A program made the position numbers and the translations under genes. The notes below the pieces were generated by a model that was not told the DNA's origin, ran no database searches, and was given only the letters and a program-made list of their open reading frames with translations. Below are positions 16,976 through 25,523 of a stretch of 64,000 nt of DNA, one piece after another; the stretch's first letter is position 1, and each line of letters starts with the position of its first letter. Where the stretch lies: NCBI RefSeq assembly GCF_026344135.1, contig NZ_JAPKNA010000001.1, positions 62,001 through 126,000 of the forward strand. Direction: 5' to 3'. This stretch comes from Alcaligenes parafaecalis. GTDB taxonomy: Bacteria > Pseudomonadota > Gammaproteobacteria > Burkholderiales > Burkholderiaceae_B.

Positions 16976-18403
16976 ATGCTTTTTAAGAATTTGAGTCTGA
17001 AGGTCGGCATGACCTTTTGTATTGCTGCTCTGATGGCATTGACCGTTGCCATGGCAGGTTGGGCGCTGTATTACTTTCACGGCTTGCTCGCGCTGGGCTC
17101 GGGTGACAAGGTCATGCGCACCTTGCAGGAGCAGCAGAGCACGTTCAATATCGTGTTGACGGTGGTGCTGGTTCTGGCGGTGTTGTTGGGTCTGGCTGCC
17201 ATCAGCTATTTTTTCCGTCGTGTGGTGCGTCCCCTGGGCGACTTTGCCGCTTACTTTGATGCCATTGCCAAAGGCGACCTGACACAACGTATCCGCGTCT
17301 TGACGGCCAATGAGATCGGCGAGTTGTTCGAGTCTCTGGGCCGCATGCAGGAATCCCTGGTCAAGACCACCACCACGGTGCGTCTGGGCCTGGAAGAGAT
17401 CCACGCCGGTGCTCAGGAAATTGCTCAGGGCAATACCAATATCAGCAGCCGCACCGAAGAGCAGGCCGCTTCCTTGCAGCAGACCGCTGCCAGCATGGAA
17501 CAACTGGCGGGTACTGTGCGCCAGAACGCTGACAACGCCCAGCAAGCCAACCAGTTGGCCGCAACCGCCTCGGATGTGGCGCACCGTGGCGGCAGTGCCG
17601 TCAATGAAGTGGTGGCGACCATGCAAGGCATTTCGGCCAGTTCCAACAAGATTTCTGACATTGTGGGCGTGATCGACAGCATTGCGTTCCAGACCAATAT
17701 TCTTGCACTGAATGCAGCGGTAGAAGCTGCCCGTGCGGGTGAGCAGGGCAAGGGCTTTGCCGTTGTGGCCGCTGAAGTGCGAGCCCTGGCGCAGCGTAGT
17801 GCGCAGGCTGCCCGTGAAATTACTGGCTTGATCGAAGACTCGGTACGCAAAGTTACGGAAGGCTCTTCGCAGGTGGAACGAGCCGGTGCCACCATGCAGG
17901 AAATTGTGGACTCCGTGCGCCGCGTGACCGACATCATGGGTGAGATTACCGCTGCCACCATTGAACAGTCCTCCGGGATTGATCAGGTGAACCGTGCCGT
18001 CTCTCAAATGGATGAAACCACGCAGTACAACGCCCGTTTGGTGGAACAGGCGGCTCTGGCATCCTCCGGCCTGAGCGAACAGGTCACCAAGGTTAATCAG
18101 GCTATTGGCTTTTTCCGCTCGCCCGGTACGGAAGTGATTGATGTCAGCGCCCGCCGTGTGGCGAACCGCCGCAGTGCCGCTGCCACATCGTCCGAGTCCG
18201 AACAGCGTCGCAGTCCTTCCTTGAAAGGCAGCGCATCGGCGGCCAAGCCAGGCAGTGCGACCAAAGGTTTGTCGGCGCCTGCCAAGGCCGCACCAGCAGC
18301 CAAAGCCCCGGCGGCTCAAGACGATAGTCAACGTCTGTTGCGCCCCGATTTGAGCGGCAAGCAAAACAGCGCGTCCTCGGACGATGATTGGGAGGAGTTT
18401 TAA
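16976..18403 (+). CDS. Methyl-accepting chemotaxis protein with a very short periplasmic loop
   Basis: Chemoreceptor of 475 residues. ATG 16976 follows AGGA at good distance; an earlier GTG (16961) lacks one. Two membrane segments (about 10-35 and 60-80) enclose a loop of only about 25-30 residues, too small for a normal ligand domain. A HAMP region follows (about 82-135), then the signalling hairpin with IAFQTNILALNAAVEAARAG. The C-terminus is an Ala/Pro-rich linker ending DWEEF, which fits the xWxxF pentapeptide that tethers CheR/CheB. It follows flgL by 69 bases and may share its late transcript. Confidence 0.95.
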   Translation: MLFKNLSLKVGMTFCIAALMALTVAMAGWALYYFHGLLALGSGDKVMRTLQEQQSTFNIVLTVVLVLAVLLGLAAISYFFRRVVRPLGDFAAYFDAIAKGDLTQRIRVLTANEIGELFESLGRMQESLVKTTTTVRLGLEEIHAGAQEIAQGNTNISSRTEEQAASLQQTAASMEQLAGTVRQNADNAQQANQLAATASDVAHRGGSAVNEVVATMQGISASSNKISDIVGVIDSIAFQTNILALNAAVEAARAGEQGKGFAVVAAEVRALAQRSAQAAREITGLIEDSVRKVTEGSSQVERAGATMQEIVDSVRRVTDIMGEITAATIEQSSGIDQVNRAVSQMDETTQYNARLVEQAALASSGLSEQVTKVNQAIGFFRSPGTEVIDVSARRVANRRSAAATSSESEQRRSPSLKGSASAAKPGSATKGLSAPAKAAPAAKAPAAQDDSQRLLRPDLSGKQNSASSDDDWEEF

Positions 18404-18840
18404 TGTCTTGCACCCGACTGAGTACCTGGGTCGGGCGGGGACGTAAGACGCTGATAGGCTTGTGCTTGTTAACCCTGGCAGCGTGTGCCACCCAGGGTTC
18501 CTCCTTCAAGGCCTCAGGTCTGAATGATCTGACTCTGGGCCAAAGTACTCGTGCTGATGCAGAACTGTCTTTGCAAGGCCGCCCGCATCAGGTCTACCGA
18601 CAGCTCGATGGTAGTGAAATGGCCGTGTGGTTCCAGGGCACAACCCTGGCAACTGATGCGGTGTATTTCCGACAGGAACTGTGGCTTCAGTTCGATGCCC
18701 AGGGGCGTTTCCAGCAAGTGGTCAAACGCAGTCATATTCCTTCCATGTATCGCGAGCAGGCGCGTAGCGCCACCACCGGCTCGGTCACGATTGAGCACCC
18801 TGGCACGGACATGATCACCATCTTGCCGGTCAGCCACTAG
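18403..18840 (+). CDS. Small outer-membrane lipoprotein, BamE/SmpA-like fold suspected
   Basis: 145-residue lipoprotein of unknown role. ATG 18403 overlaps the stop of the preceding receptor (TAATG), so the two are co-translated. The signal peptide (LIGLCLLTLAAC) has a lipobox LAAC with Cys near residue 29. The following LNDLTLGQSTRADAELSLQG and RPHQVYRQLDG resemble the small alpha-beta repeat of BamE/OmlA proteins, but this is only a pattern-level resemblance. Its place between two chemoreceptor genes is unexplained. Confidence 0.8.
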   Translation: MSCTRLSTWVGRGRKTLIGLCLLTLAACATQGSSFKASGLNDLTLGQSTRADAELSLQGRPHQVYRQLDGSEMAVWFQGTTLATDAVYFRQELWLQFDAQGRFQQVVKRSHIPSMYREQARSATTGSVTIEHPGTDMITILPVSH

Positions 18841-18861
18841 AGTTTTCTTTGGATTTAGCCA

Positions 18862-20568
18862 ATGCTGGGTATTGAAAGCAGTCTTCCCTCCGCGTCTCGC
18901 GCGTCTAAACGTCGTTCCTCCAAATCGTTCCGCCCCAGTCTGAAGTCCGCTTCGGGCATGAAAATCAGCACCTTGCTGATGATTTGCATGGGCTTGTTCC
19001 TGGTATTGATTGTGGCCGTGGGTGGCCTGGCTGCGTACTACCTGCAACAAAGCGGAGATGCGCTGCGTACGATCAATCGTCAGGCGGATCGTTCGGTGCA
19101 GGTTCTGCAACTGAACAACAATATGATGGAAGCCCGCGTCAGCCTGATGAGCGCCGCGCGTTTTTATCAGGAAGCCGGTATTGATAACGACCCGAATCTG
19201 GTGCAAAACGCCGATAACGCGGTGATTATGGCGACCCAGAAGCTGGATGAGGTACGCAAGGCTTTTGCCGATATCCGTGCCAATATGCCCACCGAGCCAG
19301 AATTGCGTCGTCTGGCCATGGGGCTGGTCGCTTCCTATCAGGCTTATCTGGATGATGGCGTTGAGCCTATGGTCCAGGCCCTGGAAACCCGCGACTACAG
19401 CACGTTCTACTTTGTCAGCGAAGGGTTTGGGGTACTGCGTGCCGCCACCTTCCAGTTCCGTATTGAAGAGCTGAGCAAGTTTTACAATGATCTGGCAGAC
19501 CAGTTGCTGGCGCAGGCTGAGCTGCAAACCAGTGTTGCCAATACAGTGATTGCGTTGGCTTTGGTGCTGGGCCTGATTATTATCGTTGCGTTGCGTCTGG
19601 TCCTGGGCCGTACCGCCCTGACGCCATTACGCGAAGCAGGCGTGCATTTTGACCACATTGCCAATGGCGATCTGACCAAGAAGATTACGTATCGCTCGGC
19701 CAATGAAGTAGGCGTTCTGTACGATGCCATGCGTCGCATGCAGCAAAGCCTGCAAGGGATTGTGCTGACGGTGCGCCAAGGTGTGGACGAGATTGCTTCG
19801 GGCTCTTCGCAAATTTTTGCGGGCAATACGGATCTGAGTTCCCGTACCGAACAGCAGGCAGCGGCCTTGCAGGAAACCGCCGCCAGTCTGGAAGAGCTGG
19901 CCAGCACTGTGCGCCAGAACGCGGACAATGCGCATCAGGCCGACCAACTGGCTCATAACGCCGCCAAGGTGGCTCGTCAGGGTGGGGAATCAGTCGGCGC
20001 GGTGGTCAACACCATGAACCAGATTTCTGCCCGTTCGGGACAAGTGGCCGACATCGTCAATGTGATTGACGGCATTGCCTTCCAGACCAATATTCTGGCC
20101 TTGAATGCGGCGGTAGAAGCGGCGCGTGCCGGTGAACAGGGCAAGGGTTTTGCCGTGGTGGCCGGTGAAGTGCGCAGCTTGGCACAACGCAGCGCGCAAG
20201 CGGCCAAGGAAATCAAAGGTCTGATCGAAGCCTCGCAAAACGAAGTGCAGACCGGTACGCAACAAGTTGCCAGTGCGGGCGATATCATTCAGGAAGTGGT
20301 GCGCGCCGTGAATAGCGTAACCACCTTGATGAGCGAAATTTCCTCCGCCTCCCAGGAGCAAACCGCCGGTATCGAGCAAATTAATACGGCCGTGGCGCAA
20401 ATGGATGCTGTGGTGCAGCAAAATGCATCCTTGGTGGAAGAAGCGGCCGCAGCGGCAGGCTCCTTGCAATCGCAGTCCGAGACCCTGGCGGAAGCTGTTT
20501 CCCAGTTCAAAGTTCAGGATGGCGATGTGATCGATATGGCGGAGCGCGACTACGAGCGTTTGCGTTAA
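18862..20568 (+). CDS. Methyl-accepting chemotaxis protein with a Tar-type periplasmic four-helix domain
   Basis: 568-residue chemoreceptor. A basic N-terminal tail (1-32) precedes the first membrane segment (about 36-58). A helical ligand-binding domain (about 60-220) resembles the Tar/Tsr four-helix bundle (LNNNMMEARVSLMSAARFYQ). The second membrane segment (about 223-245), HAMP and signalling hairpin (IAFQTNILALNAAVEAARAG) follow. Unlike its neighbour it has no C-terminal xWxxF pentapeptide, so adaptation would need help from another receptor. The ligand is unknown. Confidence 0.95.
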   Translation: MLGIESSLPSASRASKRRSSKSFRPSLKSASGMKISTLLMICMGLFLVLIVAVGGLAAYYLQQSGDALRTINRQADRSVQVLQLNNNMMEARVSLMSAARFYQEAGIDNDPNLVQNADNAVIMATQKLDEVRKAFADIRANMPTEPELRRLAMGLVASYQAYLDDGVEPMVQALETRDYSTFYFVSEGFGVLRAATFQFRIEELSKFYNDLADQLLAQAELQTSVANTVIALALVLGLIIIVALRLVLGRTALTPLREAGVHFDHIANGDLTKKITYRSANEVGVLYDAMRRMQQSLQGIVLTVRQGVDEIASGSSQIFAGNTDLSSRTEQQAAALQETAASLEELASTVRQNADNAHQADQLAHNAAKVARQGGESVGAVVNTMNQISARSGQVADIVNVIDGIAFQTNILALNAAVEAARAGEQGKGFAVVAGEVRSLAQRSAQAAKEIKGLIEASQNEVQTGTQQVASAGDIIQEVVRAVNSVTTLMSEISSASQEQTAGIEQINTAVAQMDAVVQQNASLVEEAAAAAGSLQSQSETLAEAVSQFKVQDGDVIDMAERDYERLR

Positions 20569-20689
20569 GCTTTTTGGGGTCAAAAAAAGGCCCATGCCTA
20601 TAGTTGAAATCCCCTAGAAAAAGGGGCTCGGCCTGGGTCATGCTGCATGGCACAATAATTCTATTGCCTAATAGCCAGCAGAGACGCTC

Positions 20690-22600
20690 ATGTCCTTCGC
20701 GATTCCCGGTGAATCCGTGGCCAAGACGGCGGTGCGCCAGAAGGCGCCCGGCATCTTGGCCTGGTTGATTGCTTACCCGCCTTTTGATCAGATGCAGAGG
20801 CAGCACTGCGATTACCTGATCGAACATAGCGAACTTCGGTTTTTCTCAGCCGAACAGGTGCTGTTTGAAGAGGGGGCGCGGGTCGATCAGCTCTACATTG
20901 TTCGTCAGGGACAAGTCTGCGCTCAGGAGCAAGGCGAAAACCATGAATACGTGGAAGGCGACTTGCTGCCCGTGCGTGAACTGGTCTCTGGCCAGCCGCT
21001 GGGCAGTGCCTATACCGTTCAGGAAGATTGCTTTGCCCTGTGCGTGGCAGGCGAGGCCGTTGCGCATCTACTGACTATTAGTGAACCTTTTCGGGACTAC
21101 TGCCTGCGCGGCACCAGCAGCTTGCTGGCCTCGGTCTGGCGCAGTGCCCAACAAAGCGCCAGTGCCGATTTGGGCGCCAGCTATACGCTGGACATGAGCC
21201 TGCAGGCGCTGACAGAGCGTGGCTTGCTGAGCTGCTTGCCGGACTGCCCGGTCGAGCAGGCTGTCAAGGATATGCACGAACGCCAGGTCAGCAGCATGGT
21301 GGTGGTGAATCCCGATACGCATCTGCTGGGTATCTTTACCTTGCGCGACTTGCGCCGTCTGGTGGCCGGGGGGCAGTACGACCCTACCCAGGCCATGTCG
21401 CAAGTGATGACACCGGACCCGGTCTGGTTAAGCCCGCAAGCTTCTGCCTTTGACGCTGCCTTGCTGATGGTGGAGCACCAGATCGGCCATATCTGTCTGG
21501 TTCAGGACCATAAGGTCGTGGGCATGGTGTCCGAGCGCGATGTGTTTTCCCTGCAGCGTGTGGACCTGGTGCATTTGTCGCGTGCTCTACGCTGTGCGCA
21601 GGACGTGTCGGTGCTGGTGCGTTTGCAATCGGATATTGGGCGGCTGGTGGATGCCATGCTGGCACACGGAGCCCGTTCGGAACAACTGACGGCGGTGATT
21701 ACCCGCCTGAACGATCACACCGTACAACGCACGATTGAACTGACCTTGCCCGGCTCAGGTTTGGACGGTATCGAATTTTGCTGGTTGGCCTTTGGTAGCC
21801 AGGCCAGGGGTGAGCAGACGCGCCATACCGATCAGGACAATGGCATTTTGTTTTTGGCCAATTCCCCAGAGCAAACCAAGGCCTACCGTGCCTTGCTCCT
21901 GCCCTTTGCACTCCGTGTGAACGAGGCTCTGGATCGCTGCGGCATGGCTTGGTGTACGGGCAATATCATGGCCAGCAATCCAGAGTTATGCCTGTCCGAA
22001 GCGGAATGGCTGCATCGCTTCCAGATCATGATTGAACGGCCTGCGCCCGAGCAGTTGCTGGAATCCACAATTTACTTTGATTGCCGCGCCATCTGGGGCC
22101 AGAGCAGCCTGCTGCAACGCATGCAGCGTCGGGTTCTGGGAATGGTCAACGACAATCACGTCTTTCAGCGCATGCTGGCTCAAAGTACCTGTCAGACCCG
22201 TATTCCCAGCGGTAAGAAGCGCAGTCGCCTGGAAGCCCTGATGGGGCAGGGCGACGACAAGATTGATATCAAGAAACATGCTTTGGCACCGATGGTGGAT
22301 GTCTTGCGTGTACTGGCTCTGGCACATGGCTGTGAGCTGCCTTCCTCCCTGGATCGGCTGGCCGTCCTGACCCAACGGGGCGTCTTTACTGCCGAAGAGT
22401 CCGAGGGCCTGTGTGAGGCCTATCGTTATTTGCAGTTGCTGCGCTTGCAGCACCATCAAACCCAGTTGCAACAAGGGCAAGAACCCAACAATCTGGTGCG
22501 CGTGAGTAGTTTGGGGGCATTGGATGCACGTGTGCTGCGTGAGGCCTTGTCCCAAGTGCGTCGTGCCCAACGTATTCTGGCTTTCCGGTATCGCTTATGA
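20690..22600 (+). CDS. cNMP-binding/CBS/DUF294 nucleotidyltransferase-like protein
   Basis: 636-residue cytoplasmic protein with four parts: a cyclic-nucleotide-binding-like domain (about 30-130), two CBS domains (about 170-290), a DUF294 nucleotidyltransferase domain (about 320-450) with GSQARGEQTRHTDQDNG at about 368, containing the GS...DxD pattern of GlnD-like enzymes, and a helical C-terminal domain. It may modify a protein by nucleotidylation in response to bound nucleotides, but no substrate is known. The exonuclease gene starts 4 bases before its end (ATGA), a pairing often seen in proteobacteria. The 121-base gap upstream contains a short CCCCT/AGGGG hairpin (20611-20626). Confidence 0.9.
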   Translation: MSFAIPGESVAKTAVRQKAPGILAWLIAYPPFDQMQRQHCDYLIEHSELRFFSAEQVLFEEGARVDQLYIVRQGQVCAQEQGENHEYVEGDLLPVRELVSGQPLGSAYTVQEDCFALCVAGEAVAHLLTISEPFRDYCLRGTSSLLASVWRSAQQSASADLGASYTLDMSLQALTERGLLSCLPDCPVEQAVKDMHERQVSSMVVVNPDTHLLGIFTLRDLRRLVAGGQYDPTQAMSQVMTPDPVWLSPQASAFDAALLMVEHQIGHICLVQDHKVVGMVSERDVFSLQRVDLVHLSRALRCAQDVSVLVRLQSDIGRLVDAMLAHGARSEQLTAVITRLNDHTVQRTIELTLPGSGLDGIEFCWLAFGSQARGEQTRHTDQDNGILFLANSPEQTKAYRALLLPFALRVNEALDRCGMAWCTGNIMASNPELCLSEAEWLHRFQIMIERPAPEQLLESTIYFDCRAIWGQSSLLQRMQRRVLGMVNDNHVFQRMLAQSTCQTRIPSGKKRSRLEALMGQGDDKIDIKKHALAPMVDVLRVLALAHGCELPSSLDRLAVLTQRGVFTAEESEGLCEAYRYLQLLRLQHHQTQLQQGQEPNNLVRVSSLGALDARVLREALSQVRRAQRILAFRYRL

Positions 22601-23286
22601 AATTGCTTTCATGGCTTCCCTGGCGTCGAGCCTCTTTTGCCGCCCGCAGTCTGTCCTTGTCCTGGAGCGGGGTGGATGAGCTTTCCTTGGACGAAGCGGC
22701 CTTTACCGTACTGGATCTGGAAACCAGTGGGCTGGAGCCCAAGCGACATCATATTGTCCAAATGGGGGCTGTCCGTCTGGAGAATGGCTCGATTGCCTTG
22801 GGCAATGTCTGGTCTGGGCTGGTCCATACCCAGGGTGAGCGCAGCCCGGAAAGTCTGCTGATTCACGAAATCAGCCCGCAGCAACAAGCCGAGGGAGAAC
22901 CTTTGCCGCAATTGATGCGGGCATTTGCACGCTATTCGGAAAACTCGGTGTGGGTTGCCTGGGATGCAGACTTTGATCTGGCTTTTCTGGATCGGGCCTG
23001 GCCGCAAGCGGGCCTGCAACAGGCACGTCCCCTGGCTCTGGATTTGGCCGAGCTGGCTGCCTGTGTCTTGCCAGAATGGCGGGGCCGCCGTCTGGGCCTG
23101 GATGATTGTTTGAAGTATTGTGGCCTGCCTGTCAGCGATCGTCATGACGCCTTGGGCGATGCCCTGGTCAGTGCGCAGTTAATGCAGTTGTTGATCGGGC
23201 GTGCCAAGCAAAAAGGGGTGCTGACCATTGGGCAGGCCCGGCGTTTGATGCAGTCGCACAAACAGCGACAAGCCAACGCCTTTTAA
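22597..23286 (+). CDS. DnaQ-like 3'-5' exonuclease (DEDDh family)
   Basis: 229-residue exonuclease similar to the polymerase III epsilon subunit. Exo I: FTVLDLETSGLEP (Asp and Glu); Exo II region: WVAWDADFDLAFLDRAW; Exo III: DRHDALGDALVSAQ, with the His and Asp expected of DEDDh enzymes. It overlaps the DUF294 gene by 4 bases and ends tail-to-tail with fliR, the two stop codons sharing bases 23284-23285. Not the main replicative epsilon subunit by context; likely nucleic acid turnover. Confidence 0.9.
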   Translation: MKLLSWLPWRRASFAARSLSLSWSGVDELSLDEAAFTVLDLETSGLEPKRHHIVQMGAVRLENGSIALGNVWSGLVHTQGERSPESLLIHEISPQQQAEGEPLPQLMRAFARYSENSVWVAWDADFDLAFLDRAWPQAGLQQARPLALDLAELAACVLPEWRGRRLGLDDCLKYCGLPVSDRHDALGDALVSAQLMQLLIGRAKQKGVLTIGQARRLMQSHKQRQANAF

Positions 23287-24068
23287 GAGCCTGCCAGCCC
23301 CAGAGCGACCCGCATCATGGCTTCGTAGCCAGAGTTGAAAAGCTGGGTCAGGAAGGGCGTGGTTTGGGGAATCACGACCGTCAGCAAGGTCAGGCCGATG
23401 GTTAGCGTAATCGGGAAACCCACAGCAAAAATCGTCAATTGCTGGGCAGTGCGGTTCAAGATCCCGAAGGCCAGGTTAATGGTCAGCAGCACAATAATCA
23501 GCGGCAGGGCCAGCAACATGCCCGAGACCCATAATTCACTGCTCCAGTCCAGCAAGGCTCCCCACCCATTCACGTGTAAATCTGCTCCGATGGGCAGCAC
23601 ATGAAAGGTGCGGACCAGTACGCCCAGGAGCAGCAAGTGGCCGTTCAGGGCCAGAAAGGTCAGTACCGCAATGACGTTTAGCAGGCGCGACAGCACAGCG
23701 GTATTCGCACCCGTCGCCGGGTCAAAAAAGGACGCAAAAGACAGGCCCATTTGCAGGCCGATGAATTCACCTGCGGTTTGTACCGCGGCAAATACGATAC
23801 GCATGGTCAGGCCCAGCGCCACCCCGATCAGCACTTGTTGCATGGCAATCAGCAAGGCTTCGTACGAGGCGGTAGGCAGGTCGGGCAAGGGGGGCAGCGA
23901 GGGTGCCACAATCAGGGTCAGGACAAAACCAAGACCGACTTTGGCACGTTTGGGGATGGCTGATTCGCTGAAAAAAGGAACGGTCGCCAGCGTGGCCAGA
24001 ATGCGGATGAAGGGCCACAAAAAAGCGTTTAGCCAGGCATAGAGCTGGGTAGAGTTCAGGTCTAGCAC
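23283..24068 (-). CDS. fliR: Flagellar export gate protein FliR
   Basis: Inner-membrane component of the type III export gate, forming the FliPQR helical core. 261 residues with six or so hydrophobic segments. The start GTG 24068 gives MLDLNSTQLYAWLNAFLWPF, which matches FliR N-termini. Family motifs: FIGLQMGLSFASFFDPATGA (about 100) and VLTINLAFGILNRTAQQLTIF. No clear Shine-Dalgarno; a 19-codon frame with a good one lies just upstream and may couple translation. Confidence 0.95.
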   Translation of the reverse strand: MLDLNSTQLYAWLNAFLWPFIRILATLATVPFFSESAIPKRAKVGLGFVLTLIVAPSLPPLPDLPTASYEALLIAMQQVLIGVALGLTMRIVFAAVQTAGEFIGLQMGLSFASFFDPATGANTAVLSRLLNVIAVLTFLALNGHLLLLGVLVRTFHVLPIGADLHVNGWGALLDWSSELWVSGMLLALPLIIVLLTINLAFGILNRTAQQLTIFAVGFPITLTIGLTLLTVVIPQTTPFLTQLFNSGYEAMMRVALGLAGS

Positions 24069-24075
24069 GGCAAGC

Positions 24076-24135
24076 TTAGAGCCTGTACAGACGGCAAGGC
24101 GTGGTGCCTTGTTCGCCAGGTATTTTCATACTCAT
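24076..24135 (-). CDS. Possible 19-residue leader peptide between fliQ and fliR
   Basis: ATG 24135, preceded by AGGAG with 6 bases of spacing, opens a frame reading MSMKIPGEQGTTPCRLYRL and stopping at TAA, 7 bases before the fliR GTG, which itself has no good ribosome site. A short stem (CAAGGC/GCCTTG) lies inside the frame. It could deliver ribosomes to fliR. Protein function is not implied. Confidence 0.4.
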   Translation of the reverse strand: MSMKIPGEQGTTPCRLYRL

Positions 24136-24163
24136 GTGGGGCTCCTGGTTGTCGTAACGGGCC

Positions 24164-24433
24164 TTAGTTCACCAGCCCAGGAATTCCACGCAAGAGGCCC
24201 TGCATATAGTCGACCATATTGTTGATCAACCAGGGACCTAGCAGCACAACGGTAATCCCCATGGCCAGCAGCTTGGGGATGAAGGACAGGGTCATCTCAT
24301 TGATCTGGGTGGCCGCCTGAAAAATACTGATGCCCAGACCCACCACCAGCACCACAATCAACATGGGACCGGCCATGGACAGGGCCAGCTTCAGGGCGGT
24401 GTAAGTCATGGACATGACGGTTTCGGGAGTCAT
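24164..24433 (-). CDS. fliQ: Flagellar export gate protein FliQ
   Basis: 89-residue inner-membrane export gate protein with two membrane helices (about 15-40 and 52-75). MTPETVMSMTYTALKLALSM and GLGISIFQAATQINEMTLSF are characteristic of FliQ. It lies 9 bases after fliP. Confidence 0.96.
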   Translation of the reverse strand: MTPETVMSMTYTALKLALSMAGPMLIVVLVVGLGISIFQAATQINEMTLSFIPKLLAMGITVVLLGPWLINNMVDYMQGLLRGIPGLVN

Positions 24434-24442
24434 GGCGGTCCT

Positions 24443-25210
24443 TTATTGGTAGAAGCTGCGTGCCAGTGAACCGAGCAGCAGATGCCAGCCATCGGCCAGC
24501 ACAAACAGCATGAGCTTGAAGGGCAGCGAGATGGTCACCGGCGGGACCATCATCATCCCCAGAGACATCAGGACGCTGGCAATCACCAGGTCGATAATCA
24601 GAAAGGGGATAAAGATCGTGAAGCCAATCTGGAAGGCGGTTTTCAGTTCGCTGGTGACAAAGGCCGGGACCAGAACACGCAGGGGAACATCTTCCGGGGT
24701 TTCCAGTTCGGCCACGCCCGCCATATCGCCAAACAATTTCAAATCTGCTTCACGCGTCTGGTGCAGCATGAAGGTCTTCAGGGGCTGGGCACCTTGCTCC
24801 AGCGCGGCCTCAAAACTGATCTTGTTTTCCGACAAGGGCTTGTAGGCGTCCTGATACACCTGATCAAATACGGGCGACATGACAAAGAAGGTCAGAAACA
24901 GGGCCAGGCCTACCAGCACGGTATTCGGTGGTGCGGTTCCCGTGCCCATCGCATTGCGCAGCAGCCCCAGCACGATAATGACGCGGGTAAAGCCGGTCAT
25001 CATCAGCAAGGCAGCAGGCAAGAAGGACATCATGGTCAGCATGGCCAGCGTCTGGATGCTGAGCGACCACGTTTGCGAGCCATTGGGGCCCGCGGTGCTG
25101 GTGATGGCCGGAACGGCCTGAGACCAGGCTTCGGCTGGCAAGAGCAGGCTGATCAGGGCCAGAAGCAGCAAGAGGCCAGTGCGCAGGGCAGGAGTGAAGG
25201 TTGCAGTCAT
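24443..25210 (-). CDS. fliP: Flagellar export gate protein FliP
   Basis: Core of the export gate with FliQ and FliR. The frame is open from 25321, but ATG 25210 lies 7 bases after the fliO stop and begins a good cleavable signal peptide (GLLLLLALISLLLPAEAWS), giving 255 residues, the family length. Conserved: FTRVIIVLGLLRNAMGTGTA, PPNTVLVGLALFLTFFVM, and ALADGWHLLLGSL-like C-terminus (here VLADGWHLLLGSLARSF). Confidence 0.96.
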   Translation of the reverse strand: MTATFTPALRTGLLLLLALISLLLPAEAWSQAVPAITSTAGPNGSQTWSLSIQTLAMLTMMSFLPAALLMMTGFTRVIIVLGLLRNAMGTGTAPPNTVLVGLALFLTFFVMSPVFDQVYQDAYKPLSENKISFEAALEQGAQPLKTFMLHQTREADLKLFGDMAGVAELETPEDVPLRVLVPAFVTSELKTAFQIGFTIFIPFLIIDLVIASVLMSLGMMMVPPVTISLPFKLMLFVLADGWHLLLGSLARSFYQ

Positions 25211-25217
25211 GATGCGT

Positions 25218-25520
25218 TCAGCGCGGCGCGCGGTGCTGGTCCAGATGAGCCTGGAAGTCTGGCTCGGGCTCTGCAGGTGTCCTGGTATGCAGCAGGCTGA
25301 TTTGCTGAGGGGTAATGCCAATCAGAATTTCGCGATCATCAATCTGGATCAAGGCCACGCTGCTGCGTGGCCCCAGGCGTTGATTGTCCAGAATCTTGAT
25401 GCGTTGCTGGTTTTTGCTTTTCAGCAGCCCGCCTCGGCGGGCGACCCAGGCTGCTGCCAGAATCAAGCCTACGACCAGCAGCAGGCTAAGCATGATTCTG
25501 ACGAGCTGGGCTTGTTCCAT
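25218..25520 (-). CDS. fliO: Flagellar biosynthesis protein FliO
   Basis: 100-residue inner-membrane protein that helps assemble FliP. One N-terminal membrane segment (IMLSLLLVVGLILAAAWVA, about 9-27), followed by a small cytoplasmic beta domain with QRLGPRSSVALIQIDDREIL, the FliO signature. It lies between fliN and fliP in the normal order. Confidence 0.93.
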   Translation of the reverse strand: MEQAQLVRIMLSLLLVVGLILAAAWVARRGGLLKSKNQQRIKILDNQRLGPRSSVALIQIDDREILIGITPQQISLLHTRTPAEPEPDFQAHLDQHRAPR

Positions 25521-25523
25521 AGA

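Noticed and set aside
20611..20626. CCCCT/AGGGG hairpin after the second chemoreceptor
   Set aside because: Stem of only 5 bp without a T-run; not enough to call a terminator.
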